64,000 nt of DNA from Hungatella sp. UBA5385 (GTDB lineage: Bacteria > Bacillota > Clostridia > Lachnospirales > Lachnospiraceae). The stretch lies in NCBI GenBank assembly GCA_002409995.1, contig DHOR01000030.1, positions 1-64,000 of the forward strand, in the 5' to 3' direction. Within the stretch, counting starts at the first letter, position 1; every line of letters starts with the position of its first letter. Shown here piece by piece: positions 17,265 through 25,494 of the stretch. The notes below the pieces were generated by a model. The model ran no database searches. It had not been told where the DNA came from and saw only the letters and a list, made by a program, of their open reading frames with translations. The translations under genes and the position numbers were made by a program.

Positions 17265-18443
17265 TCATTGTATCTTAATCTCCGGATAACAGATCGTCAG
17301 ATCACTAACCTTTTCGTCGTTATCATATACCCAGATTTTAACCTCATATTTTTGATCAGCAGTCTTAACTATATACAGGTCGCTCCCCCTCTCTTTATTA
17401 ATAATATAGTCAACTCCTTCCAGAGCCTTTAATACATCACTCCGGGTGCTTCCTCTTTTGATTCCGTTTGGCAGTGAATCTGAATATGCACGAGCTGTAA
17501 AGCAATTGTGAATCGGAGCTCTTTCTGTCCCCTTATTTACAACGGTCACACGGTGTATAATGCCGTTTCGCTGGATTGTCACACTCGTCTCTTTGCCGGG
17601 ATCAAGGTAATAAGCGGACGGTACGCCCGATTCAATCTCCCAGCCTTTATCAGAAAAAGCCGTCAGCGGTGTGGGAAACTGATACACATCACCTTCAAAC
17701 TCATAAGTACTGCTGGCAATATCGGAGCCCAGAGCAGAGGGAGCCACATAGGCCAGTGCCAGATCCGATGGCTGAATACTGTTAATATACTCCATTGCCT
17801 TCCTGTTCTGCTCCCCTTCATTGGATATCTTAATAAGATTGATCACTTTGTCTGCATCATTATTATGATAGAAACTGACACTCTGGTCATCACTCAGCCA
17901 ATAGATCAACGCTGCGGAACTCTCCCTGACATTAGAGATGAACGGCTCGCCATATGCCGACTTTATATCAGCCTCTGTAGATTTACCCAGTACAATATTA
18001 CCAGGCAGTACAATATCCGGTATTGCCCCTTTCATTTGCGACAACGAAAATGAGATTTCAGCAGCCTCCAGATCCTTTAACTGCCGGTCTGTATTCTGGT
18101 CATTAAACATTCTTGCCGACATCACCACATTCCCTTTCACAAAATCCAGTAAAACATATTCAAAATTTTTGACCATCAGCGTGTTTTGATATTCTTCACT
18201 GAAAGTTGTCATCACCCAGCCCCGATTAACCAGTTCTCCATAAGAAACCGGAATTTGCAGTTCTTCTCCGCCAACTTTGATTTTAAAGTCATACAATTGC
18301 CTAAGATAATCTGTACCCTCTGTATTCTCAGCTGCCGCATCCATACTCTGCATCTGTACTCCTGGTCCCGCAGATGCAGCCGCTGTCCCAACTCCGGCCA
18401 GCAGAAACGCTGCTGTCATAAATAGCATTTTATACCTTTTCAT
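17265..18443 (-). CDS. Secreted protein of unknown function, internal repeat
   Basis: I do not recognise the family. The 392-residue product has an N-terminal signal peptide (KRYKMLFMTAAFLLAGVG, then an Ala-rich cleavage region at about 20-25) and no other membrane segment, so it is exported. Two halves look related: LYDFKIKVGGEELQIPVSYG...NRGW (about 50-76) resembles YEFEGDVYQFPTPLTAFSDKGW (about 240-262), and LPGNIVLGKSTEADIKSAYG resembles LPNGIKRGSTRSDVLKALEG. This repeated GxxxGxTxxDVxxxxG-type motif is also seen in the lipoprotein at 33189-33989. It is monocistronic. Confidence 0.7.
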   Translation of the reverse strand: MKRYKMLFMTAAFLLAGVGTAAASAGPGVQMQSMDAAAENTEGTDYLRQLYDFKIKVGGEELQIPVSYGELVNRGWVMTTFSEEYQNTLMVKNFEYVLLDFVKGNVVMSARMFNDQNTDRQLKDLEAAEISFSLSQMKGAIPDIVLPGNIVLGKSTEADIKSAYGEPFISNVRESSAALIYWLSDDQSVSFYHNNDADKVINLIKISNEGEQNRKAMEYINSIQPSDLALAYVAPSALGSDIASSTYEFEGDVYQFPTPLTAFSDKGWEIESGVPSAYYLDPGKETSVTIQRNGIIHRVTVVNKGTERAPIHNCFTARAYSDSLPNGIKRGSTRSDVLKALEGVDYIINKERGSDLYIVKTADQKYEVKIWVYDNDEKVSDLTICYPEIKIQ

Positions 18444-18548
18444 AATGTCTCTCCTCTTTTACCACTATTCATATCATAATTTTAACATTTATAGCACCAG
18501 ATCACAATTAAGTGAATCTTACAATTCTATATCTTTTTTATTCATAGT

Positions 18549-19097
18549 TCACATCTTCTGAAATACAGGAATATACAAAACAAAAGATACAGCCATCGCA
18601 ATACCACAAGCTGCAATCAGCACATTGGCAATCACTTCCGAAATAGCTGGAAACAGGATCAATACAAACATCATGACAAACAGCAATGCTGTACATACCT
18701 TGCCAAACCACATAGCTCCATCAAGCTTCTTCCCCTCTCTCAGCTTAATCAGTCCCATGACAGCCATATAACCTTCTTTCACTGCAAAAAGAGCCACCAG
18801 ACCCAGAATCAGCGGATAACGGGTGCTGAGACAGAGAAGGACTACACCTTGAGTCATTTTATCTGCAAATGGATCAAGAAATTTACCAAACTCTGTGATC
18901 ATATTGAATTTTCTTGCGATGAGACCATCAAACAAATCTGTAATTGATGAAATTCCCATAACAGCTGCTGCTATATAATAATCCCGGTCTGTTTCTGCAT
19001 TAAGGTAAATTGCTGCAAAAACAGGGATCATAAGCAACCTGAAATATCCCATAATATTGGGAATTGAAAACAGTTCCTTTTTTGAATAATGTTTCAT
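18549..19097 (-). CDS. CDP-alcohol phosphatidyltransferase (PgsA-like)
   Basis: A 182-residue membrane enzyme of the CDP-alcohol phosphatidyltransferase family, probably making phosphatidylglycerol phosphate from CDP-diacylglycerol and glycerol-3-phosphate. The signature DxxDGxxAR(x8)GxxxDxxxD is seen in DLFDGLIARKFNMITEFGKF followed by LDPFADK. Four to five hydrophobic helices follow. AGGAG lies 9 bases before ATG. The acceptor alcohol cannot be proven from sequence, since cardiolipin and other synthases share the motif. Confidence 0.85.
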   Translation of the reverse strand: MKHYSKKELFSIPNIMGYFRLLMIPVFAAIYLNAETDRDYYIAAAVMGISSITDLFDGLIARKFNMITEFGKFLDPFADKMTQGVVLLCLSTRYPLILGLVALFAVKEGYMAVMGLIKLREGKKLDGAMWFGKVCTALLFVMMFVLILFPAISEVIANVLIAACGIAMAVSFVLYIPVFQKM

Positions 19098-19173
19098 GTC
19101 ATATACTCCTGTTTGTATTACCTGCCGGTATTATCTGTCAATTGCAGTCACAGCTGTCTTGTTATCTTCTATA

Positions 19174-19644
19174 TTACGATTGAGTACATTTGGCTGCATC
19201 AATTGCAAGAACAATCATAAGGCAAAGCAGGCTGTCTTCCTCATTTACAATATCCATCACATAGGTATCAGTCATGCGTAATATTTCCTTCTCAGCAGTC
19301 ATAATCAGACTGCCCTCTTTGTCAACCACCTTATAATTCCACTGTAAATAATCACCTTCAACTCTCCAGTCATTGCATTCCAGTTGAAATACCGGTTTTA
19401 AAAAGGTGAATTCCTTGCGAATCTCACCCATATATTCTTCTCTGATGTAAATCTCAAATTTCGGCAGAAAGCTGAATACCCTTTCCTGCACAGTACCAAT
19501 ATGCTGGTCATAGGAATCATATATCTCAAGGCGATGCCCCCAGCTAAGCTTTCCTTTCACTGTATAAGCCGTCCAACCATCTTCCTTGTATATATCATAA
19601 CTGTCAAACCATGTAAAAGGCCTTTGCTTAAATAGTAATTTCAC
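19174..19644 (-). CDS. LURP-one-related / scramblase-like protein
   Basis: A 156-residue protein resembling LURP-one-related (Tubby-like barrel) proteins. It is rich in alternating beta-strand motifs such as YDIYKEDGWTAYTVKGKLSWG, HIGTVQERVFSFLPKFEIYI and VVDKEGSLIMTAEKE. The role of this family in bacteria is not established. It starts at GTG with GAGGAGG immediately upstream, which is why I accept the non-ATG start. It lies 76 bases upstream of pgsA and may be cotranscribed. No signal peptide is present, and the last segment (CLMIVLAIDAAKC) is moderately hydrophobic. Confidence 0.65.
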   Translation of the reverse strand: MKLLFKQRPFTWFDSYDIYKEDGWTAYTVKGKLSWGHRLEIYDSYDQHIGTVQERVFSFLPKFEIYIREEYMGEIRKEFTFLKPVFQLECNDWRVEGDYLQWNYKVVDKEGSLIMTAEKEILRMTDTYVMDIVNEEDSLLCLMIVLAIDAAKCTQS

Positions 19645-19788
19645 TTTTACCTCCTCGTTTTGGAACGTTAAACATCATAACTTTTTTTGCAATTATAATA
19701 ACATTATACTCACCATCATATCATCCGTCAATTTATGATTTTGCATAATACAGCTTTTCTTTTTAAGATAGAGTCTGCTATCAAAGTA

Positions 19789-19832
19789 CAAAAACAGCCT
19801 GAAAGGTTCATCACCTTCCAGGCTGTCATTTT
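19789..19832 (-). terminator. Terminator of the Cys-rich/fur/dtxR operon
   Basis: ACAGCCTG pairs with CAGGCTGT around an inner AAGGT/ACCTT helix, followed by TTTTTG on the minus strand. Confidence 0.88.
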
Positions 19833-19838
19833 ATCATC

Positions 19839-20198
19839 TTAAACTTCCATAAAACGCTTAATTCCCTGAAATACTTCATTGCTGATAATATGCTCCATCC
19901 GGCAGGCATCTTCTTCTGCTGCCTCCTCTGTTACACCTGCTGTCTTCTGCAAAAACGCTGTCAGCAGTTTATGGCGTTCATAAATGCCTTCCGCCTTTTT
20001 TCTTCCAATATCAGTCAGTTCAATGGCGCCTTTTCTGCCAACTGTAATATAGCCGTCCTCTTTTAGTATGCCCATAGCACGGCTGACACTGGGTTTGCTG
20101 AAATTCAATTCATTTGCAATATCAACGGAGCGCACCAGACTTTTCGTTTCTTTTAGCATCAATATAGTTTCCAGGTAATTCTCGCCTGATTCGTACAT
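19839..20198 (-). CDS. DtxR/MntR-family metal-dependent regulator
   Basis: A 119-residue regulator with an N-terminal winged helix (ETILMLKETKSLVRSVDIAN, then ELNFSKPSVSRAMGILKEDGYI) and a C-terminal dimerisation/metal-binding helix region. Candidate ligands are in CRMEHIISNEVF and the Glu cluster EEAAEEDACRMEH. It lacks the SH3-like third domain, as MntR does. Such proteins repress metal-uptake genes when bound to Fe(II) or Mn(II). It is the last gene of a three-gene operon with a Fur-like protein and a FeoB-associated Cys-rich protein. The operon promoter carries a 16-bp palindrome whose half-sites match DtxR-type half-sites, so autoregulation is likely. Confidence 0.88.
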   Translation of the reverse strand: MYESGENYLETILMLKETKSLVRSVDIANELNFSKPSVSRAMGILKEDGYITVGRKGAIELTDIGRKKAEGIYERHKLLTAFLQKTAGVTEEAAEEDACRMEHIISNEVFQGIKRFMEV

Positions 20199-20233
20199 TA
20201 TGTATCCCCCTTACTGCATTAGCACTAACCGGT

Positions 20234-20521
20234 TTAAGCGCTTGCCACACTCTCTGAACCATAATCTATCTGATAGAGATTGGATCTTTTAATCACTCCG
20301 ATATCCTCCAGAGTTTTCACTGTACGGTAAACAGTTGCCATGCCAATGGAAGGATCTTTCTCCAGTGCCTCGTAATACATCTCCTTACAGGTTCCGCACT
20401 CATCACTCAGAATAACATCTAACAGAGTCTTTCTCTGGCTTGTAATACGAAATCCATGTTTTTTTAACTCGTCTATGACGTAAGCCTTCTTCTCTTCCAG
20501 TGTAATACTATTTGTTCTCAT
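20234..20521 (-). CDS. Short Fur-family regulator (DNA-binding domain only)
   Basis: A 95-residue Fur-family protein. The DNA-binding domain is clear: LKKHGFRITSQRKTLLDVIL and MATVYRTVKTLEDIGVI. Ordinary Fur is about 140 residues, with a C-terminal dimerisation and metal-binding domain of His and Cys residues. Here the protein stops at SESVASA just after the winged helix. Only 35 bases separate the stop from the next start, and no remnant of the missing domain is seen, so this looks like a natural short form rather than a recent break. Its operon neighbours are a Cys-rich protein and a DtxR-type regulator. Confidence 0.85.
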   Translation of the reverse strand: MRTNSITLEEKKAYVIDELKKHGFRITSQRKTLLDVILSDECGTCKEMYYEALEKDPSIGMATVYRTVKTLEDIGVIKRSNLYQIDYGSESVASA

Positions 20522-20541
20522 TATAAATTCCTCCTGTTCTG

Positions 20542-20727
20542 TCAGTATCCTGCCCTCTTCTTATGCTCTGTGCTGCAGCTTCCTCCGCAGCCACTACAAC
20601 CTCCGTTTTTTCCACAGCTGCAGTTGCCCTTGTTTTTATAAACAGAACGCGCTGCGAAAAATACAAAAATAAGTATAAGCAAAGCAATTACAATAGTTGC
20701 TGCATTTGCCATAATCCATGGTATCAT
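20542..20727 (-). CDS. FeoB-associated Cys-rich membrane protein
   Basis: A 61-residue protein with an N-terminal transmembrane helix (ANAATIVIALLILIFVFFAA) and a cytoplasmic Cys-rich tail (CSCGKNGGCSGCGGSC). This is the small protein family usually encoded right after feoB in Clostridia and thought to assist ferrous iron uptake. No feoA or feoB is present here: this gene is first in an operon with fur-like and dtxR-like genes. I chose ATG at 20727 with AGAGGG upstream, and an earlier TTG at 20745 is less likely. Its promoter at 20791-20819 overlaps a palindromic operator. Confidence 0.85.
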   Translation of the reverse strand: MIPWIMANAATIVIALLILIFVFFAARSVYKNKGNCSCGKNGGCSGCGGSCSTEHKKRAGY

Positions 20728-20787
20728 AGCAATCCCTCTTTTCAATTAAGGTTTATTTTTTATATCATTATCAATCAACTTACAATA

Positions 20788-20803
20788 GTTAGTATATGCT
20801 AAT
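20788..20803. promoter_or_regulatory. DtxR-type operator over the metal operon promoter
   Basis: GTTAGTATATGCTAAT is a 16-bp palindrome with TTAG and CTAA half-sites separated by six bases. It covers the -10 box of the promoter for the Cys-rich/fur/dtxR operon, the classic place for repression. The same pattern occurs at 34553, 34578 and 39259. Confidence 0.65.
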
Positions 20804-20819
20804 TCCAACAAAAAAGCAA
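20791..20819 (-). promoter_or_regulatory. Promoter of Cys-rich/fur/dtxR operon
   Basis: TTGCTT (20814-20819), 17-base spacer, TATACT (20791-20796) on the minus strand, about 63 bases before the first start codon. Confidence 0.75.
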
Positions 20820-20827
20820 GTACTTTT

Positions 20828-20842
20828 TGAAAATCATTCTCA
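20828..20842. promoter_or_regulatory. Fur-box-like site
   Basis: TGAAAATCATTCTCA fits the 7-1-7 Fur/PerR consensus TGATAATNATTATCA at 12 of 14 specified positions. It lies just upstream of the -35. A second GATAAT-type stretch lies at about 20762-20777, in the untranslated leader. Confidence 0.55.
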
Positions 20843-20879
20843 TTTTTATTTTCTGACAACTTTAAAAATCCTGGGCAGC

Positions 20880-20909
20880 AAAAAGGACTGTTATAAAAAC
20901 AGTCCAAAA
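20880..20909 (-). terminator. Terminator of znuACB operon
   Basis: GGACTGTT and AACAGTCC pair across a 5-base loop, followed by TTTTT on the minus strand, just past the permease stop. Confidence 0.85.
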
Positions 20910-20922
20910 CAACAGAGAAACT

Positions 20923-21759
20923 CTATTTAATTCTGTCCCCTTTTCTCATTTTCAGAATCATACCGATCAGTGAGAACAGGAGAAATGCAGACAGATTTAC
21001 AATGACCACACTGGCTCCTGCAGGTGTGGAGTATTGGTAGGAAAGCACCAGACCAATGAGGAAACATACCATAGACAGAATCCCAGAAGACAACACTACT
21101 CCGCGAAAGCTTTTAAATATACGCATAGAAGTGAGAGCCGGAAAAATAATCAGGCTGGAGATCAGCATTGCCCCCATCATGCGCATTCCAAGAACAATAG
21201 TAATAGCAGTTAAAATAGATATGAGCACATTATAACGTGATACATTCACACCTGTAGCCTTTGCAAAGCTTTCATCAAAGGTAACTGCAAATATTTTATT
21301 ATAGCAAAATACAAACAATCCAAGCACTACTACAGAGAGAATGACGCTTAATCTCACATCATCCCTGCTCATAGCCAGAATACTTCCAAACATATAGCTG
21401 CTGACATCAGTTGTCATTCCCGTTGTCAATGAAGTGACTATAATACCGATTGCAAGCGCTGCTGCAGATATCATAGCTATTGCAGCATCACTTTTAATTT
21501 TAGCATTTTCCGTAATTCTTAGAAGGAAAAATGCAGCCAGCACCACAACAGGAATTGAAATCTTAAGAGGTGACCAGCCAAAGGCCACAGCAATGGATAA
21601 GGCTCCAAAGGATACATGGGACAGACCGTCTCCTATCATGGAATACCGTTTTAACACCAGGCTGACTCCCAGAAGGGAGGCGCATAAGGCAACCAGCACA
21701 CCGCCTATTAACGCGCGCACTAAAAAAGGGTAGGACATCATTTCACGTAATATTTCCAT
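20923..21759 (-). CDS. Metal ABC transporter permease (ZnuB/TroC family)
   Basis: A 278-residue polytopic protein of the ABC-3 permease family that moves Zn(II) or Mn(II) across the membrane. About eight hydrophobic helices are visible, including ALIGGVLVALCASLLGVSLV and the conserved cytoplasmic segment YSMIGDGLSHVSFGALSIA that contacts the ATPase. I chose ATG at 21759 with GGGAGGTG upstream, one base after the znuC stop. An upstream start would extend into znuC. It is the third gene of the znuA-znuC-znuB operon. The His-rich binding protein argues for zinc. Confidence 0.9.
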   Translation of the reverse strand: MEILREMMSYPFLVRALIGGVLVALCASLLGVSLVLKRYSMIGDGLSHVSFGALSIAVAFGWSPLKISIPVVVLAAFFLLRITENAKIKSDAAIAMISAAALAIGIIVTSLTTGMTTDVSSYMFGSILAMSRDDVRLSVILSVVVLGLFVFCYNKIFAVTFDESFAKATGVNVSRYNVLISILTAITIVLGMRMMGAMLISSLIIFPALTSMRIFKSFRGVVLSSGILSMVCFLIGLVLSYQYSTPAGASVVIVNLSAFLLFSLIGMILKMRKGDRIK

Positions 21760-21760
21760 C

Positions 21761-22465
21761 TTAAGCACCTCCCAGATAAATGCGCCCTGCATCGCTGTTT
21801 ATATATTCTTTTGTGGAACCGTAGAACAAAACCTCCCGTTTCAAATGGAGAATCTTATCTGCCTGTTTTACCACATTGCCAATATCGTGAGATACCATTA
21901 ATATGGCTACCCCTTCTTTTTCATTAAGCCCTCTGATCATCTGATAAAATTCCGCAATAGCTGCAGGGTCAAGACCTGCAATAGGCTCATCCAGAATAAG
22001 CAGCTTATCCGTAGCACAAAGTGCTCTTGCTATAAGCGCTCTCTGCTGCTGCCCTCCTGACAAATCCCTGTAGCAATGGCTGGAAATCTCTGTAATTCCC
22101 AGGCGTTCCATAGATTCCTTTGCCAGCTTTTTCTCCTTTGCAGAATAAAAGGGCCTGCTGCCCCTGCGGCTTAAGCAGCCTGATAAAACCACCTCAAACA
22201 CAGTGGCTGGAAAATCCTTCTGGGCTGCTGTCTGCTGGGGCAGATAGCCTATTCCGTTTTTTTTCAATTCTTCCGATATGGATATAGTTCCTGAAGTGGG
22301 TTTTAACAGCCCTAACAGCCCTTTCATCAGGGTACTTTTGCCTGAGCCGTTCTCACCTACTATACAGATATAATCTCCAGGATTCACAGTCATTGTCACG
22401 CCCACCACAGCATCCTGATTCTCATAACCAAAATCCACATGGCTGCATTCTATTAACGAATTCAT
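21761..22465 (-). CDS. Metal ABC transporter ATP-binding protein
   Basis: A 234-residue ABC ATPase. Walker A is GENGSGKSTLMKG (residues about 37-49), the signature is LSGGQQQRALIARAL, Walker B is KLLILDEPIAGLD and the switch His is in MVSHDIG. It powers the ZnuB permease. Its ATG overlaps the znuA stop (ATGA), indicating translational coupling. Family and context point to zinc or manganese import. Confidence 0.93.
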   Translation of the reverse strand: MNSLIECSHVDFGYENQDAVVGVTMTVNPGDYICIVGENGSGKSTLMKGLLGLLKPTSGTISISEELKKNGIGYLPQQTAAQKDFPATVFEVVLSGCLSRRGSRPFYSAKEKKLAKESMERLGITEISSHCYRDLSGGQQQRALIARALCATDKLLILDEPIAGLDPAAIAEFYQMIRGLNEKEGVAILMVSHDIGNVVKQADKILHLKREVLFYGSTKEYINSDAGRIYLGGA

Positions 22466-23619
22466 TCAGTCAGTCCTTTTCTTAAGTTTATAACATTTTG
22501 TTCCATCAGCTGAAGGTAGGTAACTCCCCCATCAAACTCCTGTCTTGTTACATTGTGGCAGGAATGAAGAAGAAGGGGAACCGCTCCTGTCTCCTCAGCA
22601 ATAATCTCTGAAACTCTATGGCTGCTCAGCTCCAGATAATAAATCACAGGTATTTTCTCAGACCTTACCTTGTCAATTAAATAGGCAATGGTTTTGGCAC
22701 TTGGTTCTGTGTCTGTGCTGCACCCTGAAAATGCAGCTCTGTAATCCAGTCCGTATTCATCAGCCAGATATCGGAATGGAAACTTATCTCCGATGACAAT
22801 GGTGTTTCGCTTCTCCCTCGCTGTTACCTCGCGGAACTCCTTATCAAGGTCCTGCAGCTTGGATAAATAAGCCTCTGTATTGGCACCATAGACAGAGCTG
22901 TTTTCTGAGTCTGTCTTTGCAAGTGTGTCGCCAATGACCTGAACAACCGTCATACAGTTTACAGGAGAAGTCCAGATATGTTCGTCATATTCAATTTCTA
23001 TTCCATGACCGTCATCTTCATGAGTATGATTTGCTTCATGAGTATGTTCCTCTTCATGGGCATGATCTTCTTCATGACTATGTTCCTCTTCATGGGCATG
23101 TTCGTCCCCATGACTATGTTCGTCCCCATGACTATGCTCCTCCACATGGTCAGCTTCATACTCATGGCTATGGTTGTGGCTATGATGATCATGATCATCT
23201 TCCATCCCCTCAACAATCTCCTCTTCCACTGTGTCAACATAATCCATACCTGTGACAATTGTCATATTACTTGTATCAATTGCTTCCAGCACCTCAGTCA
23301 GCCAGTGCTCCATTGCTCCGCCGTTACAGATTAGCACATCTGCACTCTGTATAATCTTCATATCCTCAGGTGTTGGTTCAAAGCTATGGCTGTCCATTCC
23401 TGCCGGCACTACCATGGTCAAATCAACACGGTCTCCTGCCACCTGACGGACGAAGTCATAATAGGGAAACAGGGTTGTTACAACTCTCAGTTTCTCCTTT
23501 TCCGGTGAACTTTCCACAATTGTTTCTCCGTTCTGATGTCTGCCGCAGCCGGTTACAGCCACAATAACCAAACAAAGGATCAACCATGAAAAGCGAAATA
23601 TTTTCGTTACTTTATTCAT
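22462..23619 (-). CDS. Zinc ABC transporter substrate-binding lipoprotein, His-rich
   Basis: A 385-residue cluster A-I metal-binding lipoprotein (ZnuA family). The signal ends in a lipobox (AVTGC at about residues 20-24). The segments RVVTTLFPYYDFVRQVAGDR and DMKIIQSADVLICNGGAMEHWL are typical. An unusually long His/Glu/Asp-rich loop (about residues 145-210) has more than 20 histidines in repeats such as HSHGDEH and HAHEEEH, probably to capture zinc. I chose ATG at 23619 with AGGAG upstream, and the frame extends further without a good signal sequence. It is first in the znuACB operon. Confidence 0.92.
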   Translation of the reverse strand: MNKVTKIFRFSWLILCLVIVAVTGCGRHQNGETIVESSPEKEKLRVVTTLFPYYDFVRQVAGDRVDLTMVVPAGMDSHSFEPTPEDMKIIQSADVLICNGGAMEHWLTEVLEAIDTSNMTIVTGMDYVDTVEEEIVEGMEDDHDHHSHNHSHEYEADHVEEHSHGDEHSHGDEHAHEEEHSHEEDHAHEEEHTHEANHTHEDDGHGIEIEYDEHIWTSPVNCMTVVQVIGDTLAKTDSENSSVYGANTEAYLSKLQDLDKEFREVTAREKRNTIVIGDKFPFRYLADEYGLDYRAAFSGCSTDTEPSAKTIAYLIDKVRSEKIPVIYYLELSSHRVSEIIAEETGAVPLLLHSCHNVTRQEFDGGVTYLQLMEQNVINLRKGLTE

Positions 23620-23652
23620 TAAAATTAATCTCCTATCTAATTCCATCTGCTT

Positions 23653-23681
23653 AGTATAGCACATTTTATTTAACAGGAAAA
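23653..23681 (-). promoter_or_regulatory. Promoter of znuACB
   Basis: TATACT (23653-23658) preceded by a 17-base spacer and a weak TTTTCC -35 (23676-23681). I see no convincing Zur or TTAG-N6-CTAA site here. Confidence 0.5.
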
Positions 23682-23697
23682 GTAGACTTTTTCCCAA

Positions 23698-23751
23698 AAA
23701 CGCCTGAAAACAGCAGAAGCTTTTTCACTCTTCTGCCCTTTCCAGGCGTTT
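23698..23751 (-). terminator. Terminator of DUF3793 gene
   Basis: A two-part stem (CGCCTG with CAGGCG, and GCAGAAG with CTTCTGC) followed by TTTTT on the minus strand. It begins at the stop codon of the DUF3793 gene. Confidence 0.85.
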
Positions 23752-24341
23752 TAATCAGCGGCTGTGTCTGAAAGGGATGCCCCCTTAGCAATCTGGTTTA
23801 AGGCCCATTCCCTGGCTTTATCATACCTGTTAAATAGGACTCTTGCCTCTTCCGGGTTATGATATACCTTCCAGTAACCGCAAAATATATAATTTTCTCC
23901 ATGATGCTTAATAAAACCTTCCACATCTGCCACGGGGTAATTGAGAATAATTCCCATTTCATGAGGAAATACAGTTTCTTCCCCGGCATATGCCTGATAT
24001 CGTCTCTTCAATTCCAGGATTACAGAGGGCACATCAAAGCTTGTATAACCAAAATATGCTAAAAATGTCCTTATTTCAGGAGCGGACAACATCTGATCCA
24101 GCATATCATATCTGTACAAAAGCACTGCATCTTTCATTTCTCCCCTGCACAAAGGAATACACAGTATCTGGGTTTGATAAAGCTCCGCCTGCAAAAGCCT
24201 CCATCTGTCTCTTGGAAGCATCACCAGATTGGAAGCTTTCATTCCTGTAAGAACAGGAGCGCAGTGATAAGAGGTCTGATAATCCAGCCGTTTTCTTTCA
24301 TCAATTTCTGTAAGATAAGCAATCATGGTTTCTGCAGTCAT
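23751..24341 (-). CDS. DUF3793 family protein
   Basis: A 196-residue protein matching DUF3793, recognised by the segment PHEMGIILNYPVADVEGFIK followed by NYIFCGYWKVY. Members are common in Clostridia near flavodoxin and iron-transport genes, and no function is established. Context here is the metal block: it lies directly upstream of znuACB but has its own terminator, so it is a separate unit. It has no signal peptide. AAAGGAG precedes the ATG. Confidence 0.82.
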   Translation of the reverse strand: MTAETMIAYLTEIDERKRLDYQTSYHCAPVLTGMKASNLVMLPRDRWRLLQAELYQTQILCIPLCRGEMKDAVLLYRYDMLDQMLSAPEIRTFLAYFGYTSFDVPSVILELKRRYQAYAGEETVFPHEMGIILNYPVADVEGFIKHHGENYIFCGYWKVYHNPEEARVLFNRYDKAREWALNQIAKGASLSDTAAD

Positions 24342-24365
24342 TGCCGCTCCTTTCTTAAATAGAGT

Positions 24366-25385
24366 CTATTTTCCCTTTTTAGACCGCTGTATAATCTGAT
24401 TGCTGATTTCCTTTACATGATCCGATGGCTCATAGGATTCCTCATCGAATAGAAATTTATGAAGCTCAATCACATTTTTCTCTAAGGTAACAGGAATGAC
24501 ACAATCCCTTTTGCCAATCATCACATCCTTTAAATCAAAAGGAAAACCTTTCGCTTCTGTTAAATGAAACTGTTTCATCTGCTTGATTAAAGGCAGCAAA
24601 TCCTTAATTCCAATGCTTGTAGAAATCTGGGGAATGACAGCCTGAACCACCTTGGTCAAAGTCATGATATCAGCATTTTTAGCCTTTTGAAGCACCAACT
24701 CCACCACCTTCCGCTGACGTTTTGTCCTCTGAAAATCCGTATCCATTTTCCTTAATCTGGCATAAGCCACAGCCTGTACCCCATCTAAATGATTCAGCCC
24801 TGATTCCTTCAAATGATGGGAACCCACAGCAGTTGATTCCACAGTCTCTGTAATAAAACCATTGATCACCTTAAATTCCTCAGGTGTAATCTCCACATCA
24901 ATGCCTCCAAGAAGATTAATTGCATCTACTACTGAACGCCAGCTAAAGGAGGCATAATCATCAACAGTTAAATCCATATTTTCATTGAGAGCATAAATTG
25001 CCTGTTTGGGACCGCCCTGAAAATAAGCTTCATTGATTTTGTCATATCTGTTTTTCTCATTGATTTTAACAAAGGTATCACGATAAATGGAAACAAGGCG
25101 GATTTCACCTGTTCCCAGATTTATATTGCAGACCATTTCCATATCAGACCTGGTTCCTTTTCCCAAATGACCTTCTCTGGAATCTACACCAAAAAGTGCA
25201 ACGGTCCAGTAGCCTTCCATCTTTTCCTGGGTTTCTATGCTTAAATTGGTATTTTCACTTTGTATGCTATCAGGAACAACTCCCGGCGGATGGGTTTTGT
25301 TCCAGCCACATCCTAACATGGTTCCTATTAATGCCGCCCATACTGCAGCTATCATAACAAATCCCCACTTCCAGTATTTTGCCAT
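24366..25385 (-). CDS. LytR-CpsA-Psr (LCP) family protein
   Basis: A 339-residue membrane-anchored enzyme of the LCP family, which attaches glycopolymers such as teichoic acids or capsule to peptidoglycan outside the cell. A single N-terminal membrane segment (GFVMIAAVWAALIGTMLGCG) is followed by the LCP domain: LFGVDSREGHLGKGTRSDME, LVSIYRDTFVKI and NEAYFQGGPKQAIYALNENM in order. The catalytic arginines of the family fall in these motifs. I chose ATG at 25385 with GGAGGAACC directly upstream. An open frame upstream crosses a terminator and is not credible. Confidence 0.9.
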   Translation of the reverse strand: MAKYWKWGFVMIAAVWAALIGTMLGCGWNKTHPPGVVPDSIQSENTNLSIETQEKMEGYWTVALFGVDSREGHLGKGTRSDMEMVCNINLGTGEIRLVSIYRDTFVKINEKNRYDKINEAYFQGGPKQAIYALNENMDLTVDDYASFSWRSVVDAINLLGGIDVEITPEEFKVINGFITETVESTAVGSHHLKESGLNHLDGVQAVAYARLRKMDTDFQRTKRQRKVVELVLQKAKNADIMTLTKVVQAVIPQISTSIGIKDLLPLIKQMKQFHLTEAKGFPFDLKDVMIGKRDCVIPVTLEKNVIELHKFLFDEESYEPSDHVKEISNQIIQRSKKGK

Positions 25386-25413
25386 GGTTCCTCCTAAAAT
25401 CTCTAATTTCCCA

Positions 25414-25455
25414 TAGAAAAAAAGAGATACCAGATTATCTGTATCTCTTTCTATT
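25414..25455 (-). terminator. Terminator of HAD-ArsC-ATL operon
   Basis: AAAGAGATAC pairs with GTATCTCTTT around an inner CAGAT/ATCTG helix, followed by seven T on the minus strand. It lies between the ATL-like stop and the LCP start. Confidence 0.88.
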
Positions 25456-25494
25456 TTCCTTAAAATATTTAATTTTATACTAGTATGAACCACA

